The position numbers and the translations under genes are program-made. From Paulinella micropora (lineage: Eukaryota; Cercozoa; Imbricatea; Euglyphida; Paulinellidae): a stretch of DNA of 64,000 nt. Position 1 is the stretch's first letter. Each line of letters starts with the position of its first letter. Location of the stretch: NCBI GenBank assembly GCA_019918135.1, contig WBZZ01004177.1, positions 96,001 to 160,000 on the forward strand, given 5' to 3'. The notes below the pieces were generated by a model. That model was not told the origin of the DNA. It made no database searches and saw only the letters and a program-made list of their open reading frames with translations. Of the stretch, positions 10,844 through 19,650 are shown piece after piece.

Positions 10844-11110
10844 GTGCTTCTCTGTCAATGGCTGATGCATTTCTGCACATGCGCCTCCATCGTCTCACCC
10901 GTGAGGGGAGTACGAAGAATTGACGATAAGCTCTAATGACACCCCCGCAAGGGCAGTTCCAACACTTCCAGACGGGCCGGTATGTTCAATGAAAATACTG
11001 GTCCAGACGGATCGGTATGTTCAATGAAAATACTGGTGGCACCGACGGGAATCGAACTGGCGACAGGGCCCAGATGGTAGAACTTGACCACTGGGCTATC
11101 ACGGTGTCCA
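10843..11110 (-). mobile_element. tRNA-derived SINE, copy 5
   Basis: Complete copy with tRNA-like head, double 35-bp unit and 3' end. It is the last in the left-hand cluster. On the head side the sequence passes into a mixed AAT/GAA tract (11111-11160). Confidence 0.8.
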
Positions 11111-11112
11111 AT

Positions 11113-11147
<35 letters not shown>

Positions 11148-11160
11148 TAAGAAGAAGAAG

Positions 11161-11247
11161 GAGATCAAATGGGGAATCGTACTACAGCACCACGTTGCTT
11201 GCATTTTTTTATTAATAGTACGTTTGTTCTTGACATACTGCCGAGAA

Positions 11248-11280
<33 letters not shown>

Positions 11281-11419
11281 TTGAGGGGAAGGAGTTCAAA
11301 AATCTACAAGAATGGCTGGAGAAACCGCTTTGACGTGCAGTATGAGGATATATTTATCGTCTTTTAGCGTCTATCAGTGGGTCGATGCGCTGTGTGGCAT
11401 GACTCCATAGCGCATACTA
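11161..11419. other. Spacer with (GA)n tract
   Basis: AT-rich spacer with a poly-A/GA microsatellite near 11247-11281. No gene is supported on either strand. Confidence 0.6.
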
Positions 11420-11635
11420 TTTGCAGAAAGAAATCAGAAGGTGTATGACGAAAATGCTATTTCCGTCATAAAATCGGGAGGGGGTACTGTAGGCATCACC
11501 CCCCGAATAGCCGGTAAAAAGTACATTTTCCTGGTGACAGGTGCACCAGCTTGTTTTTCAGTATTATTTGTCCGGATTGGACCTGATGCCATTTTATTCC
11601 TGGTCTGTTGCAGTTTTCCTTTTTGGCTTCACTGA
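11420..11635 (+). pseudogene. HIRAN-like domain fragment
   Basis: The plus frame contains YDENAISVIKSGGGTVG followed by ITPRIAGK, which resembles the conserved core of HIRAN domains (N-x-YDxNAIxV...G..xGxxPR). The preceding residues RNQKV fit the usual Arg/Glu-Asn lead-in. Only this short piece can be recognised, and the rest of the frame to 11635 is hydrophobic without a match. In many eukaryotes HIRAN-like ORFs occur as stand-alone mobile-element-linked genes. The call rests on a motif recalled from the family, not on a search. Confidence 0.35.
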
Positions 11636-12199
11636 GCTAATATAACGAGACATCATTCTCATCTTTTGAGGAATGTGTTTGGTTGTATTACCGACTTTTA
11701 GGAGCTATCGTTGGGGGTATTGCACCATACGCCAAATCAACCACGACTAAATTAACTTTATCTTCTATTTTTGGTATATGTTCCAGACAGTGAGTATCGA
11801 AAGGTTTTATATCCATAGTTATATATAGTGAAATAAAAAATATTTTCCAAGAAATGTGGATATTGTCGCCGTGACAAGCATATGTTATTTTTATGATGGA
11901 TGATGAAGTTACCGTATATGCATACTGTGTAGGATTAATATCCGAAAACGAAAAGACTTTAAATTTATTTAATATTGTATTTATATTAATATGGTGAGGA
12001 GATGTATTTTATGCCAATACACAAAATTTGATCCAGCTGTAGATGATGTCTTCATTAACTACCTTGAATATAACACATTTGGAAGTTCTGGAAAATCAGA
12101 TTACACTGACTAGCTGTTTGAAGAATTATTGAACAAATTATATTATGATTAATATATGAGGTGATGGAAGATGAGGATGAAAGAAAGGAACAACAAGCA
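11636..12199. other. AT-rich region, possible left end of the polinton-like segment
   Basis: No convincing gene. A 40-codon frame beginning ATGGTGAGG at 11992 has a CxxC pair but no recognisable content. Terminal inverted repeats of a Polinton could lie here, but none can be confirmed because the other end is missing. Confidence 0.4.
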
Positions 12200-12215
12200 C
12201 TTGAAATACTTTACC

Positions 12216-12780
12216 AAAAAAGATTATAGATAAATGGAATACGATATGGGCAGACAAACCACTTAAACAAGTTTTCGTAGATTTAGCTGATATGTCAAAA
12301 CTAAAAGATAAGAAATGAAATAAAAACTATGTGTTGTTTTGGATAGACACTCACAGCAGATTTTTAATCATTAAACTACTTAAAAATAAAACAGCTAAGG
12401 AAGTTTATTTAGCTTTGAAATCAATATCATATACACCCGAATCAATTACGACCGATAGTGGAAGTGAATATAAATGAAATGTTAAAGATTATTTTAGAGA
12501 AAACAATATTGAACACAGGACTGTTGAAGTATGCGACAATCGGGCTCTTGCTATTGTTGACAGTGTAATACGGACGATAAGGAGGTTGCTTGACATACTA
12601 TTTGAAACTAATGGAAACTTTGACTGGCTTATTTATATTGATGATATGGTAGATGCTTATAATACTAAGAAATGAGCATTCATACAAATGTATTTTATAC
12701 CACGAAGCATCATTTGAGCAAATTAACGGTAGGGCTTCATCAAAACTCACACACCAGTCGCTCATTTGTTTATAAGAGCA
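12216..12780 (+). pseudogene. Polinton/adintovirus-type integrase, decayed
   Basis: Reading through several TGA codons gives a recognisable rve-type integrase core. VFVDLADM carries the first Asp, then come VLFWIDTHSRF and TTDSGSEY with the second Asp, and further on NRALAIVDSVIRTIRRLL, where the third acidic residue, normally Glu (…IVERxxRT…), is Asp. TGA interrupts the frame after DKK, after SEYK and after NTKK. After about 12700 a frame change is needed to continue. Polintons and adintoviruses carry this integrase near capsid and ATPase genes, as here. The gene is certainly inactive as written. TGA read as Trp is not supported because TGG is also used and other frame damage exists. Confidence 0.7.
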
Positions 12781-13202
12781 TTTAAATTTTGTTTCTATTC
12801 CTTTTTGAATACAATGAAGACAACTTTCATTTTTTTTTCTCGCTGACCCGTGAATAGAAATCACAGGCGGTCCGAGCAGAAATATTAATTAATAAAAAAA
12901 TTATGAGCAGTAACGTAGAGGGCATCACAATGACGGACTATAAATACCAAAAAATTATTTTTCTGAGTAATGATTTTCCTGGTGGGGTTAATGGTAGCAA
13001 GACATTTGACAAAAACATTCAAATGAACTTAAGTTTACACCAACCAGAATGAATGTTAAGTTTATCCACTATATGAATAATTTGGCTGAGCACTGGGCGG
13101 AAGAATTGTTACTTGTTTAGAATTTTTGGCTTGATAAAGCAGGGGCAAGCCCCCGCACCCTCCGTTGTGGTAAGCGATTAAAACAAAAAATATATTTTTC
13201 TA
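12781..13202. other. Non-coding AT-rich spacer before the ATPase gene
   Basis: Contains stop-rich remnants in all frames and no recognisable gene. The last 40 bases hold the promoter-like motif listed separately. Confidence 0.5.
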
Positions 13203-13225
13203 TATATAGTTTTTTGAGGTTGTAG
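13203..13225 (+). promoter_or_regulatory. Promoter-like motif, copy 1 (ATPase gene)
   Basis: TATATAG followed by a T-run, GAGGT and TGTAG, ending 25 bases before the ATPase frame. The same motif recurs before the penton and capsid genes. Confidence 0.55.
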
Positions 13226-13249
13226 GAGGTTTTTTGAAAAAAAAGGCTC

Positions 13250-14110
13250 TTGGAAAAAATTAACGATATAGTATTACGAGTTAGACCAGTTAAGCAAAAC
13301 GGAGATGGAGACAAGTTGGCTAAAGGATATAAGTTATTTGATGAATCGTTCGCTAATATTTTTCTTCTCGCTCGCAAGAAGAGTGGCAAGACGACCGCAC
13401 TGTTTGAAATCCTGAAACGAACGACTGACAAAAAGACCCGTATTGTTATTATTGCCAGCACAATACACAAGGACCACATTTACAAAGAAATGGTGAAGCA
13501 CTTGAAGAAGAAGGGAAACCCAATGGCGATATACACATATTTGAAAACGGATGGATACAGTGTGATCGATTACGAGTTAGACAAGCTCAATAAGCCAGAC
13601 GAGGAGCAAGAAGAAGGCGAAATTGTTCAGGAAGGTAAAGAAGAACCGAAGCCGAAGTTTTTATACTTTGGAAAAGAGGACAAGAAAGAGCAAGAACCCC
13701 CAGCAGAAAGACCGAGCAAATACATTACACCAGAAGTCGTGTTCGTGCTAGATGACCTTGGCTCAGGTTTAAGGGATAAGTCCGTGAGCGATCTGTTGAA
13801 GACAAATAGGCATCATAAAAGTAAGGTGATTATGAGTTCGCAATACCTAAACGATCTTAAGACTGAGGCAATTAAACAGCTGGACTACCTCCTTATTTTT
13901 CCAGGTCAGAGTGTTGATAAAATAGAACTAGTCTATAAACATTTCCACCTCGGCTACGACCTTGAATACTTCATCCAAAAATATCATAATGCCACCAAGG
14001 AACGATTTAACTTTTTGTATGTTGATGCTGCGTCGGACGAACTGAGGCAAAATTTCAATAAACGATTTTATGATTTTATTATTATTATTATTTTTCAGAA
14101 CTATATATAG
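13250..14110 (+). CDS. FtsK/HerA-type genome-packaging ATPase (A32-like)
   Basis: This would pump viral DNA into capsids. The Walker A motif ARKKSGKTT lies at residues 41-49 and Walker B VVFVLDDL at 163-170, followed by a sensor-like SSQYLNDL near residue 197. The highly charged insertion at about 113-158 (DEEQEEGE…) is typical of variable loops in this family. Length is 286 residues, close to polinton/adintovirus ATPases. The frame starts with TTG at 13250, with an in-frame TGA five codons upstream and no usable ATG, so the original ATG has probably mutated. The Ile/Phe-rich C-terminal tail (FIIIIIF) comes from a short ATT run and may be acquired. Confidence 0.8.
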   Translation: MEKINDIVLRVRPVKQNGDGDKLAKGYKLFDESFANIFLLARKKSGKTTALFEILKRTTDKKTRIVIIASTIHKDHIYKEMVKHLKKKGNPMAIYTYLKTDGYSVIDYELDKLNKPDEEQEEGEIVQEGKEEPKPKFLYFGKEDKKEQEPPAERPSKYITPEVVFVLDDLGSGLRDKSVSDLLKTNRHHKSKVIMSSQYLNDLKTEAIKQLDYLLIFPGQSVDKIELVYKHFHLGYDLEYFIQKYHNATKERFNFLYVDAASDELRQNFNKRFYDFIIIIIFQNYI

Positions 14111-14422
14111 ATGCAAGTTTCACCAGTGATTATCAGTAGTCCATCAGGTTATAACATAGGATACAATCCTTCACCAGTCAGTATGCCACAGAAAGGAGGA
14201 AAGACGAAAGGAAAAAAGAAACAATCAGGTGGGAAAGTAAATTGGAAGAAAGTCGGACAATCGATATTGGATGCTAATATGTTTATCAAGAAGAACCAAT
14301 TGATTTCAAAGGGTGCTACTTTTCTTAGTGATGTCGGAGTTCCTTATGCCGATCGTGTAGCGAGGGCGGCGGCCAAACAAGGATACGGCAAGCAACGAGG
14401 CGGAGCAGTCAAATTTCGTTAG
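14111..14422 (+). CDS. Small basic virion-associated protein (adintovirus/PLV type)
   Basis: A 103-residue protein starting at ATG 14111, one base after the ATPase stop. It is Gly/Lys-rich with a basic centre (KGGKTKGKKKQSGGK), a short helix, then PYADRVARAAAKQGYG near residues 80-95 and a basic Gly tail. Short basic proteins with a KQGYG-like end are common beside the ATPase and capsid genes of polinton-like and adintovirus genomes and are thought to be packaged or membrane-active virion components. The function is inferred from position and composition only. Confidence 0.5.
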   Translation: MQVSPVIISSPSGYNIGYNPSPVSMPQKGGKTKGKKKQSGGKVNWKKVGQSILDANMFIKKNQLISKGATFLSDVGVPYADRVARAAAKQGYGKQRGGAVKFR

Positions 14423-14469
14423 ATATTAAACTAAAACTTTCTATTAATTTTTTTCGCTAACAATATACG

Positions 14470-15117
14470 ATGAAGACAAAGAAAAAACTTAAACAACGAC
14501 CGCCGAGGATATACAGAACCAAAGATGGCCGTCCACATATTAAAGTGAAAGGCAAACGAGCATATCTCAACTTTGGAAAGAAAACGAATGACCTTTCAAC
14601 ACTTCAAATCGTTAAACTGTTTTTGAAATATATGGGCGAGAAGAAAAGAACCACCCCTACAAAGCGAAAAGCCCGCGAGAAAGTGGTTGTATCCGACTTC
14701 AACCGTCTTGAATACGAGAACCGCAACCAGATACAAGACAACCTACAAAAAAAATATGACCTGATACACGACGAGGAACAAAAGGAAAAGAAGAAAAGGG
14801 AAGAGATAGAAGAAGAAAAGAAAAGGTTGGAAATAAAAGAAATGAAAGACCTTGAAGAGAAAGAAGAAGAAAAGAAAAGAAGAGAGAGGAAGGAGGATGC
14901 TGAAATGAAGGAAAGACAAGAAGAAAAGAAAAGAGAGATTAAAAGGTTGAAACGAATAAATGAAGAACTCAGAGAATTCCAAAAAACTAAAAGGCTTTTA
15001 TTAATGCCACCAGACAAAAACAATAATTACGGTAAAAGCCCACAACGAGTTCGGAAAAAACCTCCGCCGTCTGAGACTAAGGTAGTAAGATTGAGCATTT
15101 ACAACGAGAAAAAATAG
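14470..15117 (+). CDS. Conserved polinton-like virus protein with coiled coil
   Basis: 215 residues. The N-terminal part (KQRPPRIYRTKDGRPHIKV…) is a short beta-rich basic module. The middle, residues 95-170, is an extremely charged Glu/Lys/Arg coiled coil, and the tail is basic. The ATG at 14470 follows an AT-rich spacer of 47 bases. Proteins with the opening pattern TKDGRPHIK occur in other polinton-like elements as far as I recall; no enzymatic role is evident. The frame is intact, unlike the integrase and penton genes. Confidence 0.45.
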   Translation: MKTKKKLKQRPPRIYRTKDGRPHIKVKGKRAYLNFGKKTNDLSTLQIVKLFLKYMGEKKRTTPTKRKAREKVVVSDFNRLEYENRNQIQDNLQKKYDLIHDEEQKEKKKREEIEEEKKRLEIKEMKDLEEKEEEKKRRERKEDAEMKERQEEKKREIKRLKRINEELREFQKTKRLLLMPPDKNNNYGKSPQRVRKKPPPSETKVVRLSIYNEKK

Positions 15118-15125
15118 TTAATGAT

Positions 15126-15476
15126 ATGGTTGAAAGTTCTGTCCAGAATAGAGGTGATAACAAAAAAACTAACCAGCAAATCGTTCAAGATTTAGAAAAA
15201 GCTGGTATTGTAGTTATCCTTGTCAAGGGTGGAAGAGTTGTTAATTACAAAAAGACTTTACAACAATTTTTAATCAAACACGAAACAACGAAAAACATCA
15301 AAACATCTGCGGAAGGATGGGCTTCATTTAATGCTTGGATAGAAAAGAAAACGAAACAAGCAGAACGACAACAACAACAACAACAACAAGGACCAGAACC
15401 ACAACCAGAACCACAACCACAACCAGAAGAAAAAGAAGAACCAGAAGAACAACCACCAGCAGCAATGAGGATATGA
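15126..15476 (+). CDS. Small protein with Gln/Pro/Glu-rich tail
   Basis: 116 residues from ATG 15126. The first 80 residues look globular (helical, with KAGIVVILVKGGRVVNYKKT). The C-terminus is a low-complexity Q/P/E tract encoded by CAA/CCA repeats. Its stop overlaps the protease start at 15473 by a few bases, as expected in a compact viral gene cluster. The family is not recognised. Confidence 0.45.
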   Translation: MVESSVQNRGDNKKTNQQIVQDLEKAGIVVILVKGGRVVNYKKTLQQFLIKHETTKNIKTSAEGWASFNAWIEKKTKQAERQQQQQQQGPEPQPEPQPQPEEKEEPEEQPPAAMRI

Positions 15477-16030
15477 AAAAATTAATAATAGATTTGCAAA
15501 ATATGCCGCAGTTAGAAGACGACCAAGGTGGGGAAGGCTACCGAGGGCTAATGACGGATGAAATAGATGACATTATGAAATATAATTGGTATTTAGGGAC
15601 AGTAGCTAGCGACGAAATAAACAAACTGAAGCCTGAAAAAAGAAAGAAGTATGGGTTTATCATGAACACAGACCCGAGCACCGAAAAAGGGCAACATTGG
15701 ATTGCTGTTTACTGCTCTTTAGATTGCGATAGAAGTATAGAGATATACGACCCGCTCGCCCTGTATAAGCCGACTGAAGACTTTCAACACCAAATGAAAC
15801 AGCTTATTGAAAATATTAGTAAGCCGAGCACATACCTGCTTATGAAGGTTAATCAGGTTAAAACCCAAAGCGACACAAGCACAACCTGCGGGTGGCACAG
15901 TATTAGGTTTTTGTTAGAGCGGGCGAAAGGAAACCGCTTTAAATTTGCCAGCGGTTGGACAGACTTAAAAGAAAAAGAAGCAGAGGAGTTGAAAGCCCAG
16001 AACGGCTACGGCTTTGACACGTTCATCTAG
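15473..16030 (+). CDS. Adenain-type cysteine protease (maturation protease, Ulp1/C5 fold)
   Basis: 185 residues from ATG 15473. The catalytic pattern is complete: H75 in GQHWIAVYC, D93 in IYDPLA, Q132 as the oxyanion-hole glutamine and C139 in STTCGWHS. The Gln-Cys spacing of seven matches adenovirus-type proteases. Such enzymes cleave capsid precursors during maturation and are a hallmark of Polintons, adintoviruses, virophages and adenoviruses. The alternative upstream start lies in the low-complexity CAA-repeat frame of the preceding gene and is less likely. The frame is intact. Confidence 0.85.
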   Translation: MKKLIIDLQNMPQLEDDQGGEGYRGLMTDEIDDIMKYNWYLGTVASDEINKLKPEKRKKYGFIMNTDPSTEKGQHWIAVYCSLDCDRSIEIYDPLALYKPTEDFQHQMKQLIENISKPSTYLLMKVNQVKTQSDTSTTCGWHSIRFLLERAKGNRFKFASGWTDLKEKEAEELKAQNGYGFDTFI

Positions 16031-16063
16031 CCAATTAAAACCAAAATATATTTTTTCTAATAT

Positions 16064-16085
16064 TATATAGCTTTTGAGGTCGTAG
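16064..16085 (+). promoter_or_regulatory. Promoter-like motif, copy 2 (penton gene)
   Basis: TATATAG, then CTTTTGAGGT and CGTAG, the best-conserved copy of the motif. It lies just upstream of the minor capsid pseudogene. Confidence 0.6.
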
Positions 16086-16089
16086 CTAC

Positions 16090-16889
16090 AAAGGAATATA
16101 AGTGTGGCAGGAGCTCTAACATTTACTAGTATGTCAACAACAAAAATAGGATAAACGGCACGGATAGCGATTTCACTCACTCCATTGATATGAAAGGGTT
16201 AGACAACCCAACAAATGGTAAAATTTTACATATCTATGTGCCGAAGTCGTATTACTCTGTGGCAAGTCCTTACAACACTTTTACTCTGAGTAAAAATGGC
16301 AACGAGGCACTCATTACGATACCCGAGGGAAACTAAACGATGAACAACTTAAAAAATAAGCTGGCCGAGGTGCTAACCGCAGAAAGCACCAACAACTACA
16401 CATACACAATAACGAGCAACAACACTAATACCGACCCAGAAGATGGTAAGTTATTATTTACCGTAGCGAACAATCCCATTAACATTCAACCGCGGTTTGT
16501 ATTTGATGACGAAACTCGCATCCACGAAATTATAGGGTTTGAGCGGTCCTCTACTTATTTCTTCATTAATAATAACCTAAGGTCATCAAATGTCATAATA
16601 TTGACGGGCGAAAAAACATTGTATCTACAAAGCAACCTCGTTGGGGAGGGTGATAATCACGTATTACAGGAAATATACACAGTTAATGAAATCCCGTTCG
16701 GCTCTGTTATATATGATGGAAGCGGTCGGAGTATGGCAAAAGATTGTCTACGAATTCAAGCAATGTGTATCGGTTTTACTTAACTGACGAAAACGACCAA
16801 CCCATTAACCTCAACGGGCTTGGCATTGTTGTGACTTTGTTGATTTACAGGGAAACGAATTATTTTAATTTATTTACATCATTTTCAAT
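16090..16889 (+). pseudogene. Minor capsid (penton) protein, two stops and a frameshift
   Basis: The conceptual frame shows the single-jelly-roll minor capsid pattern of polinton-like viruses. It has NRINGTDSDF followed by HSIDMKG, then KSYYSVASPYNTFTL, TIPEGN, KNKLAEVL, a TYTIT strand and VLQEIY, and finally YRFYLTDENDQPINLNG at the C-terminus. A TAG interrupts near 16129, a TAA follows IPEGN near 16334, and the C-terminal part from about 16750 is in another frame. The largest continuous piece is 16340-16783. No clean start codon is left. It sits between protease and MCP, the usual neighbourhood. Confidence 0.75.
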
Positions 16890-16934
16890 TTGTTAAAAAA
16901 CCGTTAATAGGGCTCAACGAAAAACCCGCACAGT

Positions 16935-16960
16935 AAAATATAGGTTTTTGAGATCGTAAG
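16935..16960 (+). promoter_or_regulatory. Promoter-like motif, copy 3 (MCP gene)
   Basis: AAAATATAGG followed by TTTTTGAGAT and CGTAAG, about 88 bases before the MCP ATG. Confidence 0.55.
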
Positions 16961-17047
16961 TTTACAATTAATTTTAATTTTAGAATTATTTTTTTCCCTC
17001 ATATTACAATATAGGACAACCAAAACTTGAAAAACCGAAAAAACAAA

Positions 17048-18567
17048 ATGCTTACACAACACGGAGGCGAACTGGACTTTTCTAAAACTGACTGCATCAA
17101 TGCTTCTTATCGTTTGAATAAACTTAACCCACGAGAAAGCAGTAATGGAAACGTCACTATTACCTCCGCGGGAGGACAAGAAAGCACATTTGACCTTATT
17201 AGTCGCCCATTTAACTTGGCTAGGTCAGTTCTGAGTTTTACTTACACTATTCCAGACACAGGTACTAAATACAATAAGGCTTATATGGATTGCCTTGCTC
17301 CTATTAAACAAATTCAACTTCAAACCCGTAGCGGAGTTTATCTATGTGATTTGAACTATGTTGGAAATATTACAAAGATGATTTGGAAGCCTGAGACTTT
17401 GCTTAAAGACTTTCTCGCACTTGAAAACCACGATGTTGGCATTGGTGCTGGCTGTATGCTTCAAAAGTGTAATACTGACAGCAAGATTGATATTGACATT
17501 ACCGACAGAAAGGCGACTGTTCTTGATGCTTATGCTGATGTCGCCGCACTTCAAGCAGATATGGCTATATTTCAACCTCCTTCAACTAACGCCCGCCGTC
17601 ATAATGATGCTCTAATCGCGGCCGGAACTGGAACTCCACTGCCTGTTAATGTGCCTTACAATGAGGCGAAGTATTTTACTGCTGGTGCTTGGGGTGACGG
17701 TGGTGTTGCTGGTAATATGGCTATTAAAATCAAACTTAATCTTGGTATGCTTTACAACACTATTTTCGCCCTTCAAGTTGATAAAACTATTATGTTTCCT
17801 GAGATTTTGACGATGCGGATTGTCTGGAACGGTTCTGCGAAGATTTATTATTCTGGTGCTGACCCACTAAGTCCTGGTGGCGGTGCTAACATCACTGCTG
17901 GTGCTGAGGATGTTGCTGTTAGCAATCTTAACTTGCTTCTTGCTGTTGAGCAGAACCCTGGTGTCATTCAATCTATTCAAAGCCAGATTGCGGGCAGTGG
18001 TATGAGTTTTGATATTGATTATCCCTATGTGTATAAGAATACTATCGGAACTGCTAGCGATGGTAAAGATACTGAAAACCAAAACATTATTTTGCGATTT
18101 GACCGCGCGGGCACGGGCAGAGGTTGAAGAAGATTTATCACAGTGTGTTTCATTCTGCTGAAAGTGTAAATACCGCTTATGACAATGATGTAAATGATGA
18201 GCGGTCTGCTACGGGTGCTGTTGTTGCTAATGCTAAGCGAAAGGTTGTCTCGTTTTACACTAGCCTTGACGGAGCGAGACAGGAAGAATTTGATGTATCT
18301 GTGGCTAATCTTGAGGACTACATGATTATGAAGCCGAGGTTGGAGGGTAGTGCCTTGATGAATTCTAATGTGTATCAATACAACTGGGTTTATGCTAATT
18401 GCTGGGACAACAACCGCCCACTGTGGAGCAAGGACCAGAACGAGATTAGCGGGCTTGACTTAACTCAGGAACGGCGATGGGAGTTTATTGGAACCTGCCG
18501 AAACAAAGTCCATTCTCACTGCACTCTGGCTATTACTCAGCGGACTGTGAGTGTGAAGGAAATGTAA
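17048..18567 (+). pseudogene. Major capsid protein, double jelly-roll (polinton/adintovirus type), one frameshift
   Basis: ATG 17048 opens a frame of about 359 codons ending at 18126, and the protein clearly continues in another frame from about 18124 to 18567. Total is roughly 505 residues, normal for this capsid family. Supporting features are the beta-rich sequence throughout, DFSKTDCINASYRLNKLNP-like opening residues, KNTIGTASDGKDTENQ at the end of the first part, and an ending resembling TLAITQRTVSVKEM. It sits after penton, ATPase and protease genes. A single indel near 18125 is the only break, so the gene is young or the break is an assembly error. Confidence 0.8.
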
Positions 18568-18668
18568 TTACTATCTCATAACCCAGGTAAGAGGAGGTAA
18601 TTAATTTTTGATAGATTCTTCATTTTTTTGATAATGTATGAACCTTCACCAAAGAACCGGAGGTGCGA

Positions 18669-19550
18669 ATGAACACTCCCCAACGAAATTTAGTTGCAGA
18701 AAATCCAGGCGGAGATTTTGTAAACCTAAAGGTCTGGTATGATGGTCATATTGAAACCCATAATATGAAAACCGCCTTTGGTGAAGCATTAACCAGTTCA
18801 TTAACTCCAGTATTACAGGAAATCTTTCCATACACCATTAATACACGGATATGGACATTAACTCAAACTAATGCGACAGTAGCATTTAATGAGAATATGG
18901 CTGAATTAAAAACAGAAACAAAAGCTACCGCTAATGCGATAATGGAAAGCAAAAAAAAGAATAAAATACAGAACTGGTATGGGGGTCCTGTGTCGCTTCA
19001 CCACCTTATGGAATACTGATGAAACTAAAGATTATTATTCATTCATTGGTATTGGCGACAATAATCTACAAAATGGATTCTGCTTTTACAAAGAAAGGAC
19101 GATAGGCTTACATATTGCACATTGTAAGGGAGGAGCAATCACTCTTATAGCACAAGCAGACTGGGATGACCCGTGTGATGGAAGTGCCGATATGCCTGCC
19201 TTAGTTTGGAGCACAGGAAATGTATTTCAAATTCAATTCCAATATTTAGGATTTGGTGCTATTAAACTGGTGTGAGTGAGCGAAATACAACTCTCCCTTT
19301 TGTTGCTCGTATTAGAAATTATGGTGCTGGAACTGGAATACAAAGTTTGAAAACGGCTAGTTGTAGTATGTTTATTGAGAGACCCAACACTATAAATTCA
19401 AGCATATCAAACGAAGCGGAAGGAAGTAAACAAGCTAGCACTACTGAAAGCCCAATTCTCAGCATAAAAAATAAAACAAATTTTGATGGTGATGCGATTA
19501 ATTATTCAACTGTTTACCCATCTCTCGTGAGCATATCAAACGAAGACAAT
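18669..19550 (+). pseudogene. Fibre/receptor-binding-like structural protein, frame-broken and truncated
   Basis: Three frames join into one protein. The first is an N-terminal part, 18669-19016, with a Lys/Glu helix. The second is a beta-rich part, 18979-19275, containing YYSFIGIGDNNLQNGF and GNVFQIQFQYLGFGAIKL. The third is 19272-19550 with LPFVARIRNYGAG. The GIGD…FQIQYQYLGFGAIK…LPFxARxxNxG pattern recurs in tail-fibre-like or head-decoration proteins of large viruses and phages, from memory. Roughly 25 residues normally between the last two parts are missing, so a small deletion occurred. The frame then runs into the GC-rich block at about 19540, which cuts off its 3' end. Confidence 0.5.
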
Positions 19551-19650
19551 GCGCCCGCGGGGTGGGGACCACGCGCGGGGTGGGGGAGGGGGCACGCGGG
19601 CGCACGTGCTGGGCTGGAGGGGGGGGGGCGCCCCCGCCGCCCCCCGGGCG

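Noticed and set aside
9391..11110. Functional tRNA genes in the repeat cluster
   Set aside because: The tRNA-like heads keep A and B boxes and CCA, but arms are mispaired and each is fused to the same SINE body; they are retroelement promoters.
9310..11110. CRISPR array
   Set aside because: Repeats are about 268 bp SINE copies with microsatellite spacers in a eukaryotic context; no cas-like genes.
11111..12200. Terminal inverted repeat of the polinton-like element
   Set aside because: No matching inverted copy was found near 19540 or elsewhere in the window.
12311..12680. TGA read as Trp in the polinton-like integrase
   Set aside because: TGG is used for Trp in the same frame, the TGA positions do not clearly align with conserved Trp, and neighbouring genes use TGA-independent frames with other damage.
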